Assembly (NCBI GenBank): GCA_041660385.1
Contig: JBAZWJ010000020.1
Coordinates: forward strand, 1-64,000
Direction: 5' to 3'
Length of the DNA stretch: 64,000 bases
Source of the DNA: DYJE01 sp041660385
GTDB lineage: Bacteria; Desulfobacterota; Desulfobacteria; Desulfobacterales; Desulfolunaceae
Part shown: positions 21,469 through 31,040 of the stretch, in pieces
Position numbering within the stretch: position 1 is the first letter of the stretch
Layout: the number at the start of each line of letters is the position of its first letter
Notes under the pieces: generated by a model
The model's input: only the letters and a program-made list of their open reading frames with translations
Told to the model about the DNA's origin: nothing
Databases searched by the model: none
Translations under genes and position numbers: made by a program

Positions 21469-23300
21469 GGTTTTTTTACTCCAAGATAGTTTTTAATGAT
21501 ATCCCTTGCGACAGGGCCGGCGGCGCTCGACCCGTGTTCACCGTGTTCGATGATAACAGCCACGGCGATTTTTGGGTTCTCGGCAGGGGCGTACGCGACA
21601 AACCATGCATGGGGCTTCCAGTGTGCAGGCCCTGCGGCTGTCTCTTCGTCGCCCCTGGCTCTACTTATCACCTGGGCAGTGCCGGTTTTCCCGGCTATTT
21701 CAAATGATTTCATTCGAATGGCCGATGCTGTGCCACCCAAGTTGACCACTTGCCATAACCCTATCCTGACAATATCCAAATTCCCCTGTTTCACCGGAAG
21801 AGTGCCAACGAGTTCGGGGCTGTTCATTTTAACGATATCGCCATTCTGATCCACGATTTTATGGACAAGCTGGGGCTTGAAGCGCTTTCCGCCGTTTCCC
21901 ACAGCAGATATGAAACAGGCCATTTGAAGTGGAGTCACCAGGTTGAACCCTTGTCCAATGGCAATAGAAAGTGTTTCTCCCCTTTGCCACACATCTCCCG
22001 TCCTCCGCTTTTTCCAGTCTGCGGTGGGGATAATGCCCGAGGCCTCGTTATCCAAATCAATCCCTGTTTTACTACCAAGCCCGCTAGCCCGGGCATAAAA
22101 AGAAAGTTTATCGACTCCAAGACGCTGTCCGACCTGATAAAAAAACACATCACAGGAGTGAGAGATAGCTCGATAAATATCCACTGTACCGTGTCCTTCA
22201 GAACGCCAGCACTTGTAAGATCGATTGCCGAAACGGTAAGAGCCGTTGCATACAAAGGTCGTGTGTTCATCAATCACGCCCTCCTCCAGACCGGCCATAG
22301 CGGTGAGGATTTTATACGTGGAGGCAGGTGGATACGTCCCCTGAATAGCTTTGTTTTCCATGGGTCTTTCGGGATTATTGATCAAGGAATTCCATGTTGC
22401 GTGGGAAAGGCCTGCAACAAAATCGTTCTGATCGAAACTCGGACTGCTGACAAGGGCAAGGATGTTTCCCGTGGAAGGGTCCATAGCCACGGCCGCGCCC
22501 ACTTTCCCTTCAAACAGAGTTTCTGTCGCCATCTGTAACTTCTGATCAATGGTCAGATACATGTTGTTTCCGGGTTTTTCTTCGACCGTCCTTAAAACAC
22601 GAACAAGTCTGCCTCTTGCGTCCACTTCGACCTGCCGGCCTCCTCGGGCACCCCGGAGCTGCAACTCGAATCGTTTTTCGATACCGTTTTTCCCGATGTA
22701 GTCTCCCCCCAGTGCCCCAGGGAATTTTCCGCTGTCCATTTCCTTCTGGCTGATTTCTCCAAGATACCCTAGCAGATGAGCCGCACTGCTTTTCTGTATA
22801 TAGTGCCTCAAAGGTTTCACCTGAACCGAAACACCGGGAAGGTCAAATTTTCTTACCTCAATGGCCCCAAGGGTGTCACGGTCCACATCAGGCAGGACAA
22901 CCACAGGATTATACGAAGGCATGCCCTTTTGTTTTCTGAATCGTTCTTCCATCTCTGCAACAGGGGCAAGGGTCAATGCTGCCAGACGACTGAACGTCTC
23001 TTCAATGGGCTTGGCATCCTTGGGTGTGATACAAACATCGAATGAAGGTCTGTTATCAACAATGAGCTCGCCTTTTGAATCAAAGATAAGCCCTCGCGGT
23101 GGATCAATATTTTGAATTCGGATACAATTGCTTTCAGATAATCGCCTGAATTCTTCTCCTTCGATGATTTGAAGGTGAAACATCCGGATGAAAAGCATGA
23201 AAAAAGCTGCAAGAACGGCAAACACCAGGCCGGAAAGACGGGCTTTATACCAGTCGTTGTCCGGTGTGTTGAGATATGTATTTACAATCTGCTCCGCCAT
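21465..23300 (-). CDS. mrdA: penicillin-binding protein 2 (elongation transpeptidase)
   Basis: 611 residues. Crosslinks peptidoglycan during side-wall growth. One N-terminal membrane helix (about 22-42), a dimerization/head domain, then the transpeptidase domain with SxxK in ASTYKILTAMAG, SxN-type SCD in ISHSCDVFFYQVG, and KTGTAQ. Overlaps rodA. Sits in the order mreB-mreC-mreD-mrdA-rodA, the standard elongasome operon. Confidence 0.96.
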   Translation of the reverse strand: MAEQIVNTYLNTPDNDWYKARLSGLVFAVLAAFFMLFIRMFHLQIIEGEEFRRLSESNCIRIQNIDPPRGLIFDSKGELIVDNRPSFDVCITPKDAKPIEETFSRLAALTLAPVAEMEERFRKQKGMPSYNPVVVLPDVDRDTLGAIEVRKFDLPGVSVQVKPLRHYIQKSSAAHLLGYLGEISQKEMDSGKFPGALGGDYIGKNGIEKRFELQLRGARGGRQVEVDARGRLVRVLRTVEEKPGNNMYLTIDQKLQMATETLFEGKVGAAVAMDPSTGNILALVSSPSFDQNDFVAGLSHATWNSLINNPERPMENKAIQGTYPPASTYKILTAMAGLEEGVIDEHTTFVCNGSYRFGNRSYKCWRSEGHGTVDIYRAISHSCDVFFYQVGQRLGVDKLSFYARASGLGSKTGIDLDNEASGIIPTADWKKRRTGDVWQRGETLSIAIGQGFNLVTPLQMACFISAVGNGGKRFKPQLVHKIVDQNGDIVKMNSPELVGTLPVKQGNLDIVRIGLWQVVNLGGTASAIRMKSFEIAGKTGTAQVISRARGDEETAAGPAHWKPHAWFVAYAPAENPKIAVAVIIEHGEHGSSAAGPVARDIIKNYLGVKKP

Positions 23301-23344
23301 TGTTCATCCTGATCAAACATGAAAAAATGGAAATGCCACCCTTG

Positions 23345-23875
23345 TCAAAGGTCGTCCGGCCCCATGCTGGAACCAAAACGCTTTCTGAACCAGAGATCCC
23401 ATATGAAAAAAAAGTTTTTTAACATATAAAAGATAAATGGACCCGTCAACAGAGCCCAAATGATCTGGTAAACGGCTGTTTTGAATGAATTGGCCGACAT
23501 GTGCCACTGAGATTGCCTCATGGTCAGCGATAACCAAACCGTGGCATGTTCAAGGACAACACCCGATAGAATTCCAGCAAGAAGAACAAACCAGCTGTCC
23601 GCATGAAGGAATTGGACAACGGATTTTACGCCCACATACAGCCAGAGGTATGTGGTGGTGTATAACCCGAAGGGACCGCCTGAAAAACAGTCCGAGAGAA
23701 ATCCCAGAAGAAAAACCACGGGAATACTCTCGGCGCTGGATCGGTAAAAACCAAGAAAGAGAACCATGATAAGTATGAGATCGTATGAATTTTCAACTAA
23801 AAAAAGTACCGGAAGAACAACTGTCTGCATGACAATGAGACAGAGGGCAAGGGGTATGTACGCCAGATAAGCCAT
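23345..23875 (-). CDS. mreD: rod-shape-determining protein MreD
   Basis: 176 residues with about five predicted membrane helices covering most of the protein. Sequence conservation is weak in this family. The position between mreC (3-base gap) and mrdA (44-base gap), and the size, make the call. Confidence 0.88.
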   Translation of the reverse strand: MAYLAYIPLALCLIVMQTVVLPVLFLVENSYDLILIMVLFLGFYRSSAESIPVVFLLGFLSDCFSGGPFGLYTTTYLWLYVGVKSVVQFLHADSWFVLLAGILSGVVLEHATVWLSLTMRQSQWHMSANSFKTAVYQIIWALLTGPFIFYMLKNFFFIWDLWFRKRFGSSMGPDDL

Positions 23876-23878
23876 TGA

Positions 23879-24745
23879 TCAGAAAGAATCCTCACCCATG
23901 GGCTCCACAGGCAAGTCTTCAAGTGTTTCATCAGGGGTATGCATCACGACGAGCACCTCTTCAATCTTTTCGAAATCCACGAAAGGAACAATTCGAACTT
24001 CCTGAAAAATACCCGAATTATTGTTCGTCACATCAGAAACAACCCCTATAAGCAACCCTTTGGGGTAAACACCATCCATCCCCGAAGACACAATGACATC
24101 TTTGGCCTTGATATCCTCTTTACGTAACGCGTATTGGAAAATACAACTTCCGTATGCATCACCCTTGACGATACCCCGGGCACGTGTCCTCTGAACAAGG
24201 CCGTCCACTGCGCTGTTTCTGTCAATAATCAACAGTACTTTAGATGTTTTTTCTGTTGCGTCGATAACCTGCCCGGCAATTCCCTCGGGCACCACAACAG
24301 GTGCTCCTTTTTCAACACCGTCCCGCAAACCTTTATCAATCATGATGGTTTTGTACCATGCTGAAGCATCTTTGCTGATCACTTCAGCCGTTAAAACCTC
24401 ACTGTTCGTCTGTTTTTTGAATCTTAAAAATCCTCTGAGACGGGAGTTGAAAAGTTCCATTTCCTTGTAACGGTTGATCTGCTCACCGCATCGATTCAAT
24501 TCACGCTTTAGCTGCCTGTTTTCCTTGGATACACTTACAAGAAAAAAATAGTCTTCCCATATACTCCTCACAAAGCGGATGGAGTTAATGGACGCCCTTT
24601 GAAACGGGGCAACGATAGGAACAAACACCTTTCCCACCCAAGTGGGGGATGTCATACCCCGTTTACTGGTTACGTTGAGTATCGTCATGTTGAAAAAAAA
24701 CAGAACCACCAACACGACGACAATCAGCATTTTTTTTGAAAACAT
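23879..24745 (-). CDS. mreC: rod-shape-determining protein MreC
   Basis: 288 residues. One N-terminal membrane helix (about 6-24), a coiled coil (about 70-105) and the periplasmic MreC beta domain (GVEKGAPVVVPEGIAGQVIDAT; VLLIIDRNSAVDGLV). Scaffold linking MreB to PBP2. Three bases separate its gene from mreB and from mreD. Confidence 0.95.
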   Translation of the reverse strand: MFSKKMLIVVVLVVLFFFNMTILNVTSKRGMTSPTWVGKVFVPIVAPFQRASINSIRFVRSIWEDYFFLVSVSKENRQLKRELNRCGEQINRYKEMELFNSRLRGFLRFKKQTNSEVLTAEVISKDASAWYKTIMIDKGLRDGVEKGAPVVVPEGIAGQVIDATEKTSKVLLIIDRNSAVDGLVQRTRARGIVKGDAYGSCIFQYALRKEDIKAKDVIVSSGMDGVYPKGLLIGVVSDVTNNNSGIFQEVRIVPFVDFEKIEEVLVVMHTPDETLEDLPVEPMGEDSF

Positions 24746-24748
24746 GAC

Positions 24749-25792
24749 CTATTTGATCATCACCTGTTTGAGTATTTCGATGCTGTCAAGGGATTTTCCG
24801 GCACCAAGTGCGACGGTGGAAAGTGGATCATCCGCCACAGTGATGGGAAGACCCGTGGTTTCTCTGAGGAGTTTGTCAAGGTTTTTCAACAAAGCACCTC
24901 CACCTGTGAGAACGATGCCTCTATCGACGATATCAGCTGCCAGTTCGGGTGGTGTCTGTTCAAGGGCGATCTTCACACATTCCACAATGGCGTCGATCTG
25001 TTCGGAAATCGCCACACGGATTTCTTCCGAATCTATAGCAAGAATCTTGGGTATACCAGAAACAAGATCCCGGCCTTTAACCTCAATGGTTTCGATATTG
25101 TCGGGCTCAGGGTAGGCATTTCCGATGGTCGTCTTAATAATTTCAGCCGTCCGCTCACCGATAAGGAGGTTGTACTTCCGTTTGATGTACTGCATGATGC
25201 CTTCGTCGATCTTGTCACCAGCCACACGTAGCGATCGGCTGTACACGATCCCGGCAAGAGAGATGACAGCAACTTCTGTTGTTCCACCACCGATATCCAC
25301 CACCATGTTACAGGTGGGATCGGTAATGGGGAGACCTGCTCCGATGGCGGCTGCCATGGGTTCTTCAAGCATGAAAACTTCCCTTGCTCCAGCGGATTCG
25401 GCAGATTCTTTTACAGCCCGTTTTTCGACCTGAGTGATTCCTGACGGCACTGCGATGATGATCCTGGGACGTACAAACTTCTGTCTGTTGTTATGAACCT
25501 TTGTGATGAAATGCTTCAGCATGGCTTCGGTCACTTCAAAATCAGCAATAACACCATCCCGTAAGGGCCTGATGGCCACAATATTCCCAGGAGTCCTACC
25601 CAGCATTTTTTTCGCTTCAGCACCCACGGCCAGAATTCGGTTTTTCCGTCCGCCTTCCATTTTCACTGCAACAACGGACGGTTCGCTCAAAACAATGCCC
25701 TTACCTTTTACATAAACAAGGGTATTTGCAGTTCCAAGATCAATGGCCAGATCACTTGAAAAAAAACCCAAAATTGAATCCATGAGATTCAT
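24749..25792 (-). CDS. mreB: actin-like rod-shape protein MreB
   Basis: 347 residues. Cytoplasmic actin homologue: phosphate 1 motif DLGTANTLVYV, phosphate 2 VVDIGGGTTEVAVISL, adenosine motif LTGGGALLKNLD. First gene of the mre-rod operon. The 270-base gap upstream must hold its promoter, but no clear -35/-10 pair is visible to me. Confidence 0.97.
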   Translation of the reverse strand: MNLMDSILGFFSSDLAIDLGTANTLVYVKGKGIVLSEPSVVAVKMEGGRKNRILAVGAEAKKMLGRTPGNIVAIRPLRDGVIADFEVTEAMLKHFITKVHNNRQKFVRPRIIIAVPSGITQVEKRAVKESAESAGAREVFMLEEPMAAAIGAGLPITDPTCNMVVDIGGGTTEVAVISLAGIVYSRSLRVAGDKIDEGIMQYIKRKYNLLIGERTAEIIKTTIGNAYPEPDNIETIEVKGRDLVSGIPKILAIDSEEIRVAISEQIDAIVECVKIALEQTPPELAADIVDRGIVLTGGGALLKNLDKLLRETTGLPITVADDPLSTVALGAGKSLDSIEILKQVMIK

Positions 25793-25852
25793 ATATATTC
25801 CTCGTTCCCCGCCCCCTCTGCGTAAAGAGGTGCTTACGTTCGTTACATAAAT

Positions 25853-25883
25853 AAAAAAACCGGCATGGACAAATCCTATGCCG
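25853..25883 (-). terminator. terminator upstream of mreB
   Basis: On the minus strand GGCATAGGA pairs with TCCATGCC (one bulged A) around TTTG and is followed by seven T. It would end transcripts from the serine hydrolase and LD-carboxypeptidase genes before mreB. Confidence 0.65.
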
Positions 25884-26062
25884 TCAACCTATCCCCAGTG
25901 CATGTTCTATGAAATTCCCGGCGTCGATCTTCACTTTGCTTCGGGAATGGAAGGAAACGTGCCGGTCAATACCCAATGCAAATTACAGACACACCGCTAT
26001 CAAAATTACATGGGCATGACAAGAACAAAATTCGATTCGAACAAACAAGTTCGTAACGCTGT

Positions 26063-27160
26063 TCAGGATAACAGACATCCATTTTGACTTAGCTGGTTCA
26101 TTACCACATCGTGAATCAAAGGTCGAAACGACCTGATCATCAGGTTGTCTCGGGAAGGATGAACCCTGTTGGTCATTAAAACAACCGTAATTTTTCGTTG
26201 CAGATCCATCCAGAAAGAGGTGCCGGTAAAACCAAGATGCCCCACACTTGTTTCAGAAAAGCAACTGCCGCTGCTTGAGCCCTCAGCTGACGGCATGTCG
26301 AATCCCGGAGTTCGCTTTGAGCCTTTCCATTCAGTCAGAAACCACCTGAGCACAGGCCGTTGGAAAACCCCACTCTCACCTTCTCCATGGTAAACAGCCA
26401 TAAACTCATCAAGAAGATCCCCAACAGCAGATGCTGTTCCGAAAAGTCCGGCATGGGCGCAGCATCCACCCATAACCCAGGCATTATCGTCGTGAACTTC
26501 TCCAACCAATGTTTTCTTTCTCCATGGACATCGTTCGGTCGCTGCATAAGTCCGGTCTGGCTGAGCCTTTTCATTCTTCCCTATATAATAAAGGTCAGAA
26601 AGTTTTAACGGATTATAAATGTTTTGATGTACGTAATCATTGATAGCCATGCCGGAACAGACTTCAATAATCCAGTTTAGAATCATATATCCGATATCGC
26701 TGTAAACCACACTGGTTCCGGGTGCGTGGATCAACGGTTCTTCCAGAAGCAGGGTCTTCAATACTCCGTCCCTTTTTTCTTCGCGCAGGGCCGCGAGTTT
26801 TTCATAATAGGGTTTATAAGCTGCAAGCCCTGACATATGACAGAGGAGTTGGCCCACTGTCACATCCTTTTTTTCATTGCCTTCAAACGATTCTACCAGT
26901 TCACCAAGAGTTGACTCCAGGCTGAGTCGCCCCTGCTGAACAAGAATCATAAAAGCTGGGGCGGTTGCAAGGGGCTTGGTAAGAGAAGCCAGATCAAAAA
27001 CCGTAGCCGTATCAACCGGCTTCCCGTTTTGAAAATCCGTCACGCCGTATGCTTTTTCAAACATAAGTTTATTTTTACATGAAACCCTTAAAACCGCTCC
27101 GGGGAAAGCGCCGTCATCAAGGGCCTTAACCATACACTGATCAATGATGTCTTCGTTCAT
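26063..27160 (-). CDS. beta-lactamase-family serine hydrolase
   Basis: 365 residues, class C beta-lactamase/DD-peptidase fold. The SxxK nucleophile motif is in DLASLTKPLATA, and the second motif Tyr-x-Asn appears as YSD (VVYSDIGYMI). GHLGFTGTSFW fits the third (HxG-like) motif. No signal peptide is seen, so it may be cytoplasmic. It starts directly at the stop of the LD-carboxypeptidase gene (TAAATG), so both are co-transcribed and may act in cell-wall peptide turnover. This pairing is inference; the true substrate could be another ester or amide. Confidence 0.85.
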   Translation of the reverse strand: MNEDIIDQCMVKALDDGAFPGAVLRVSCKNKLMFEKAYGVTDFQNGKPVDTATVFDLASLTKPLATAPAFMILVQQGRLSLESTLGELVESFEGNEKKDVTVGQLLCHMSGLAAYKPYYEKLAALREEKRDGVLKTLLLEEPLIHAPGTSVVYSDIGYMILNWIIEVCSGMAINDYVHQNIYNPLKLSDLYYIGKNEKAQPDRTYAATERCPWRKKTLVGEVHDDNAWVMGGCCAHAGLFGTASAVGDLLDEFMAVYHGEGESGVFQRPVLRWFLTEWKGSKRTPGFDMPSAEGSSSGSCFSETSVGHLGFTGTSFWMDLQRKITVVLMTNRVHPSRDNLMIRSFRPLIHDVVMNQLSQNGCLLS

Positions 27161-28054
27161 TTAAAAAACCACCGTCATGGAATCCGTGTCAATCCTGGCT
27201 TCTGCACCCACTGGAAACGCCATATTTAAAGCACCATGGCCAAAGGGAAAATCAAGAACAACAGGAACACCAACATCATGGAACACATGCTTAAAAATGC
27301 TTTCAATATCAGTCATCTCCCCACAGCGCTCAAACTGCCCGCCCACCACAGCCCGAATGTTTTTAAAAAGCCCGGCCATTTTCATCTGGGTCAACATGCG
27401 GTCAATTTTGTATGGTGCTTCGCCCACATCTTCCAGCATCAGAATCCCATCATCAAAGTCTGGGGCATGATTCGTACCTGTCAAATGGCATAATGTGGCC
27501 AGATTTCCACCTTTTAGAATGCCATCCGCCTTTCCAGGATAGACAACCTTTCCCTCAACGCCCACGATGCTGTTGCCATCTGCGATAAGAATGGATTCAA
27601 AGGCTTCGATGCTTTTATCATCGGATATGGCAAGCGATGTGACAACCGGCCCATGGTAACACACCAGACCTGTCCGCATATGAATTGCAGTAAGAAGGGC
27701 GCTGACATCGCTGAACCCGATAAACGGTTTGGGGTTGTCCCGAATCAGGTCGAAATCCAGTTTGTCCAGCAGACGCATGGAGCCGTAGCCGCCTCTGGCA
27801 CACACAATGCCTTTGACAGCCGGATCTCGAAAAAGCCCGTGAAGGACCGACACGCGCTGGTTATCGGTCCCAGCCAGAAATCCGTCTCTGGCCCAGACAT
27901 CATCGGGGATAACAACTTCAAATCCCCTGTCTTTCAAGATGGAAACACCTTGATCAAAAAGGGCGTGATCAAAGGGGCTTGATGGTGCAGCGACACCCAG
28001 CGTGTCCCCCTTTTTCATTTTCATTGGATATATTATGGATTCATACCTTGACAT
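27161..28054 (-). CDS. ldcA: LD-carboxypeptidase (peptidase S66 family)
   Basis: 297 residues. Likely cytoplasmic muramoyl-tetrapeptide carboxypeptidase, removing terminal D-Ala in peptidoglycan recycling. Family motifs: VAAPSSPFD near the start, CARGGYGSMRLL, FIGFSDVSALLTA (nucleophile Ser in GFSD) and GGNLATLCHLTGT. AGGAAA lies 5 bases before the ATG at 28054. Co-transcribed with the serine hydrolase that follows. The gene symbol is by family. Confidence 0.88.
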   Translation of the reverse strand: MSRYESIIYPMKMKKGDTLGVAAPSSPFDHALFDQGVSILKDRGFEVVIPDDVWARDGFLAGTDNQRVSVLHGLFRDPAVKGIVCARGGYGSMRLLDKLDFDLIRDNPKPFIGFSDVSALLTAIHMRTGLVCYHGPVVTSLAISDDKSIEAFESILIADGNSIVGVEGKVVYPGKADGILKGGNLATLCHLTGTNHAPDFDDGILMLEDVGEAPYKIDRMLTQMKMAGLFKNIRAVVGGQFERCGEMTDIESIFKHVFHDVGVPVVLDFPFGHGALNMAFPVGAEARIDTDSMTVVF

Positions 28055-28089
28055 GTATTTCCTGAAATGTTAATTACCGTTTGTTTTTG

Positions 28090-28167
<78 letters not shown>

Positions 28168-28183
28168 CAAAACCAACACCACA

Positions 28184-28223
28184 AATGATCTCTTTCGATT
28201 CATCGATAGAGATCATTTTTTTT
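28184..28223 (+). terminator. terminator after tRNA-Pro
   Basis: AATGATCTCT (28184-28193) pairs with AGAGATCATT (28208-28217), with an inner TCGAT/ATCGA stem, and a run of T follows. The rest of the gap to 28427 shows no gene I can support. Confidence 0.85.
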
Positions 28224-28427
28224 GGTTTTTTCTGTGAAAATCTTAGCGCAATCCCCTTTTTCCACATAGCCCACTTTATCCCCGTACTTCATTATTAATA
28301 CCATTCAGCAATCAAGATGACATGCGCGCTTGATAAGCCCTGCCCCTGACCACGAAAGCAAATACTTGTTGGACCTTCATACATCCAAATACGTTTATCT
28401 TCAACCGATTGATTACTTTCCGGGCAA

Positions 28428-29351
28428 TCAGTTATTTTCACTCCCCATCTCCAGAAGAGCCGCAATATAAAAAACAACCCAGGCGCCGCACAAGTCGCAA
28501 TCCACATCATTTCCATAACAGCAGAAAGGATTCACAAACGTATCTCCCTCAAGATACAACGGGAGAACATAAGTTTTTGACGGACAATGGTCAGTGACTG
28601 CCTTGCAGTTTTCGGAAAGAAGCAACTCCAGACTGCGCGTTTTGTTCCAGATGAACGATGGATATTTTTTCTTGAGACGCATCACCTCGTGGACCGCAAT
28701 GTCGCGGTGAATCGTTGTTCCCCAGGTCAAATTGGAGGTATCGTTCGCCGGTGGAACATAAAAAGAAAAAGTCATGCCTTCAAACCGTGTGGGCAAAAGA
28801 AGTTCTACCAGTTCTTCCAGCAGATGTTCGTTCTGTTTTGTGACGACACACTGACACATCACCTTCGATGAAAAAGTCTTTGGAACTTTTGAAAGGGTGG
28901 TCATCACCCGTTCAAATCCGTTTTTACCCCGGATTGCATCATTGTATTCGGGTGGTCCGTCCAGCGATACCACATAGATACAGCCCGGAAGATCAATCAG
29001 TTCATGGGTTCCGTTGGTGGTGATGTGGTTGTGCCTGAAAAGTTTTACGCCCTCTTTCAGCACATCCGGCCGAAGCATCGGTTCGCCGCCCATCCAAAGC
29101 ATGGTATCGATACCATGCCGTCGTTGAAGATCCGAAAGGGTAGACAGCATCAAGGCCGAATCCATTTCATCATGTTTTTTATTGGGATTATCTTTCCGAA
29201 AAACAAAGCAGTGTTTGCATTTCAGATTGCAGCGGTTGGTGATATTCACCATCGCAGCCGGAAATGGATGAATGATGCGTTCATCCTCAATGGTGCTGTT
29301 TTTTTCCTGATAGTGTGGCGCTGTATTCTGTTCGCTCTTTTCCATGGACAT
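28428..29351 (-). CDS. radical SAM protein
   Basis: 307 residues. The [4Fe-4S] motif CxxxCxxC is at CNLKCKHC, followed by the SAM-binding MLWMGGEPML (GGE). The C-terminal region has more Cys residues (CKAVTDHC; CCYGNDVDCDLC) that could bind an auxiliary cluster, as in SPASM-type enzymes. AAGGAGA sets the start at 29351. The substrate is unknown; no short peptide precursor gene is evident nearby. The ferredoxin-nitroreductase upstream on the same strand could be an electron or redox partner, which is only inference. Confidence 0.85.
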   Translation of the reverse strand: MSMEKSEQNTAPHYQEKNSTIEDERIIHPFPAAMVNITNRCNLKCKHCFVFRKDNPNKKHDEMDSALMLSTLSDLQRRHGIDTMLWMGGEPMLRPDVLKEGVKLFRHNHITTNGTHELIDLPGCIYVVSLDGPPEYNDAIRGKNGFERVMTTLSKVPKTFSSKVMCQCVVTKQNEHLLEELVELLLPTRFEGMTFSFYVPPANDTSNLTWGTTIHRDIAVHEVMRLKKKYPSFIWNKTRSLELLLSENCKAVTDHCPSKTYVLPLYLEGDTFVNPFCCYGNDVDCDLCGAWVVFYIAALLEMGSENN

Positions 29352-29470
29352 GACCGTCTCCTTATTGAGGGCGTCATATTTCAAAAAGTGAATCCAGATC
29401 TATGTGATTTTGGATAGCTTGAATCGTTTTCCGTATTGCACCAACTTATTACAACACCACGTCGGATTTT

Positions 29471-30388
29471 TCATTTCACATCCACCGACGCAAATGTTCG
29501 CCGTATCCCTTTGCGGTAGGCCACGTCGGGGTATCCGAAAATAACGAACAGCCCTTCGCGACTTGTGTATTTTATTCCATGTTTTTCCCGGAATTTCTTT
29601 GCTTTTTTCCCGGACTGGATAAAGGGATGGACTGCGCCAAGCATGCATGTTCCAAGCCCCAGAGATTCTCCGGCCATCATGGCGTATGTGGCGGCGACAA
29701 TGGGGTCTGCGGGGTCCGAATAGGGTGTGGCATAGAAGTACATAGCCAGAGGGGCGTCATAGTTTACAAGGTTCTCGTCCTTTTTCATGGAATCACCATA
29801 AATGGAAAACAGGGGCTTAATAAAACCTCTGAACAATTCGTCGTTGACCCTGCCCCAGAACGGGCGCATCAAAGCGAGAAACCAGCCGGACACGAGCCAT
29901 TTCATGGATTCCAGATAGGTGCAGAAATCCTCTGCAAAAGCCCGGACCTTGTCTTTCCCATCCAGCACCAGAACGTGGACATCGGAAGGCGGCAACCCCA
30001 TGGGCGATGTGCTGGACGCCTGGAGAATCTTTTCTAAAACCTCCCGCTCCACCGGTTTGTCCTTGAATTCTCTTATGCTTCTCCGCCGCTGCATCAGGGC
30101 GTGAAGGCGATCATAATCGGCCCCATCTTCCTTTTTCGGCAGATCGAACAGATCCTCCGGTGACAAGGTTCTTCCATGAACGGTAATAGCACCCGTCGGG
30201 CAGATGGCCATGCAATGTCCGCAACCGATACAGCCGAAAAAGGAGGTTTCAACAACCCTCGCTACACCATCCACCACAACTATCCCGAAATCCTTGCACA
30301 CCGAAACACAGAGCCCACAGCCCGTACAGCGATCACCATCAATTCTTATCTCTGCTTTTGTTTTTGTCCGCGATGTGGGTATGGCCAT
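29471..30388 (-). CDS. nitroreductase with N-terminal 2[4Fe-4S] ferredoxin domain
   Basis: 305 residues. The ferredoxin domain (about 13-70) has CTGCGLCVSVC and CIGCGHCMAICP. It is followed by a nitroreductase FMN fold (about 95-300) with RRRSIREFKDKPV, the usual FMN-contacting Arg cluster. Probably a cytoplasmic flavoprotein fed electrons through its own ferredoxin domain. AAGGAA precedes the ATG. Substrate unknown. Confidence 0.9.
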   Translation of the reverse strand: MAIPTSRTKTKAEIRIDGDRCTGCGLCVSVCKDFGIVVVDGVARVVETSFFGCIGCGHCMAICPTGAITVHGRTLSPEDLFDLPKKEDGADYDRLHALMQRRRSIREFKDKPVEREVLEKILQASSTSPMGLPPSDVHVLVLDGKDKVRAFAEDFCTYLESMKWLVSGWFLALMRPFWGRVNDELFRGFIKPLFSIYGDSMKKDENLVNYDAPLAMYFYATPYSDPADPIVAATYAMMAGESLGLGTCMLGAVHPFIQSGKKAKKFREKHGIKYTSREGLFVIFGYPDVAYRKGIRRTFASVDVK

Positions 30389-30404
30389 TGTTTATTCCTT
30401 ATAA

Positions 30405-30935
30405 TCACAGCATATTCAAACACTGCAATGAATGGTTGGGACACTCCTCAGATATAATTCCCATTACTATTTTGTCATGATATTTTCCATTTCTGTAGCA
30501 GGATTCTCGCATTCTTCCTTCCACCTTGAATCCAAGTTTTTCATAAGATTTTATTGCCCCAGGATTGTATTCAGAGACCGTAAGCCAGATTCGATGTAGG
30601 CGCAACACTTTGAATCCATATCTTAATACATCTATTCCAGCTTGTGTACCAATTCCTTTATTCCAAAACCTATCGTCACCGATAAGTATAAAATACTCTG
30701 CATTACAATTCTGATTCGAGATATTTGAGAGGCCACAATACCCAATAGCTATACCATCAATCTCTATAACTTGATTCCAGCATGAGTCATCATTGATAAT
30801 TTTTGTAACATACTGTTCGACCCAATTAAGATCTCGCTCTGTTTGAAAAGCTGACAAGCTGAATTCGACAGCCGATTTATTCGAAATCCATCGACAAAAA
30901 TCTGGCATATGCTTTTTTGTTAAGTCTTTGATCAT
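30405..30935 (-). CDS. GNAT-family N-acetyltransferase (RimJ/RimL-like)
   Basis: 176 residues. The acetyl-CoA motif region FWNKGIGTQAGIDVLRYGF and the C-terminal NPGAIKSYEKLGFKVEGRMRES are typical of the RimJ/RimL branch (Acetyltransf_3). It ends 16 bases before the ferredoxin-nitroreductase start. Acceptor unknown. Confidence 0.88.
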   Translation of the reverse strand: MIKDLTKKHMPDFCRWISNKSAVEFSLSAFQTERDLNWVEQYVTKIINDDSCWNQVIEIDGIAIGYCGLSNISNQNCNAEYFILIGDDRFWNKGIGTQAGIDVLRYGFKVLRLHRIWLTVSEYNPGAIKSYEKLGFKVEGRMRESCYRNGKYHDKIVMGIISEECPNHSLQCLNML

Positions 30936-30986
30936 TTTTAGAAAACATTAAATTTATGCTTTAGGTGGCCCAACATTACGCCCTCG

Positions 30987-31007
30987 TTCCGGGGATTCTC
31001 CCCGGAA
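30987..31007. repeat. perfect hairpin in a GC-rich gap
   Basis: TTCCGGGGA and TCCCCGGAA form a 9-bp stem with a 3-base loop, inside a GC-rich stretch (30975-31045) in an otherwise AT-rich gap. No T-run follows, so it is not a clear terminator. It may be part of a dispersed repeat. Confidence 0.5.
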
Positions 31008-31040
31008 TGCGCCCCACGGAAGGACCGCCGGAGGCAAGGC

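Noticed and set aside
28295..28516. 73-residue frame overlapping the radical SAM gene 3' end
   Set aside because: Considered as a frameshifted C-terminus, but the radical SAM frame already ends in a plausible Cys-rich tail and this frame has no family features.
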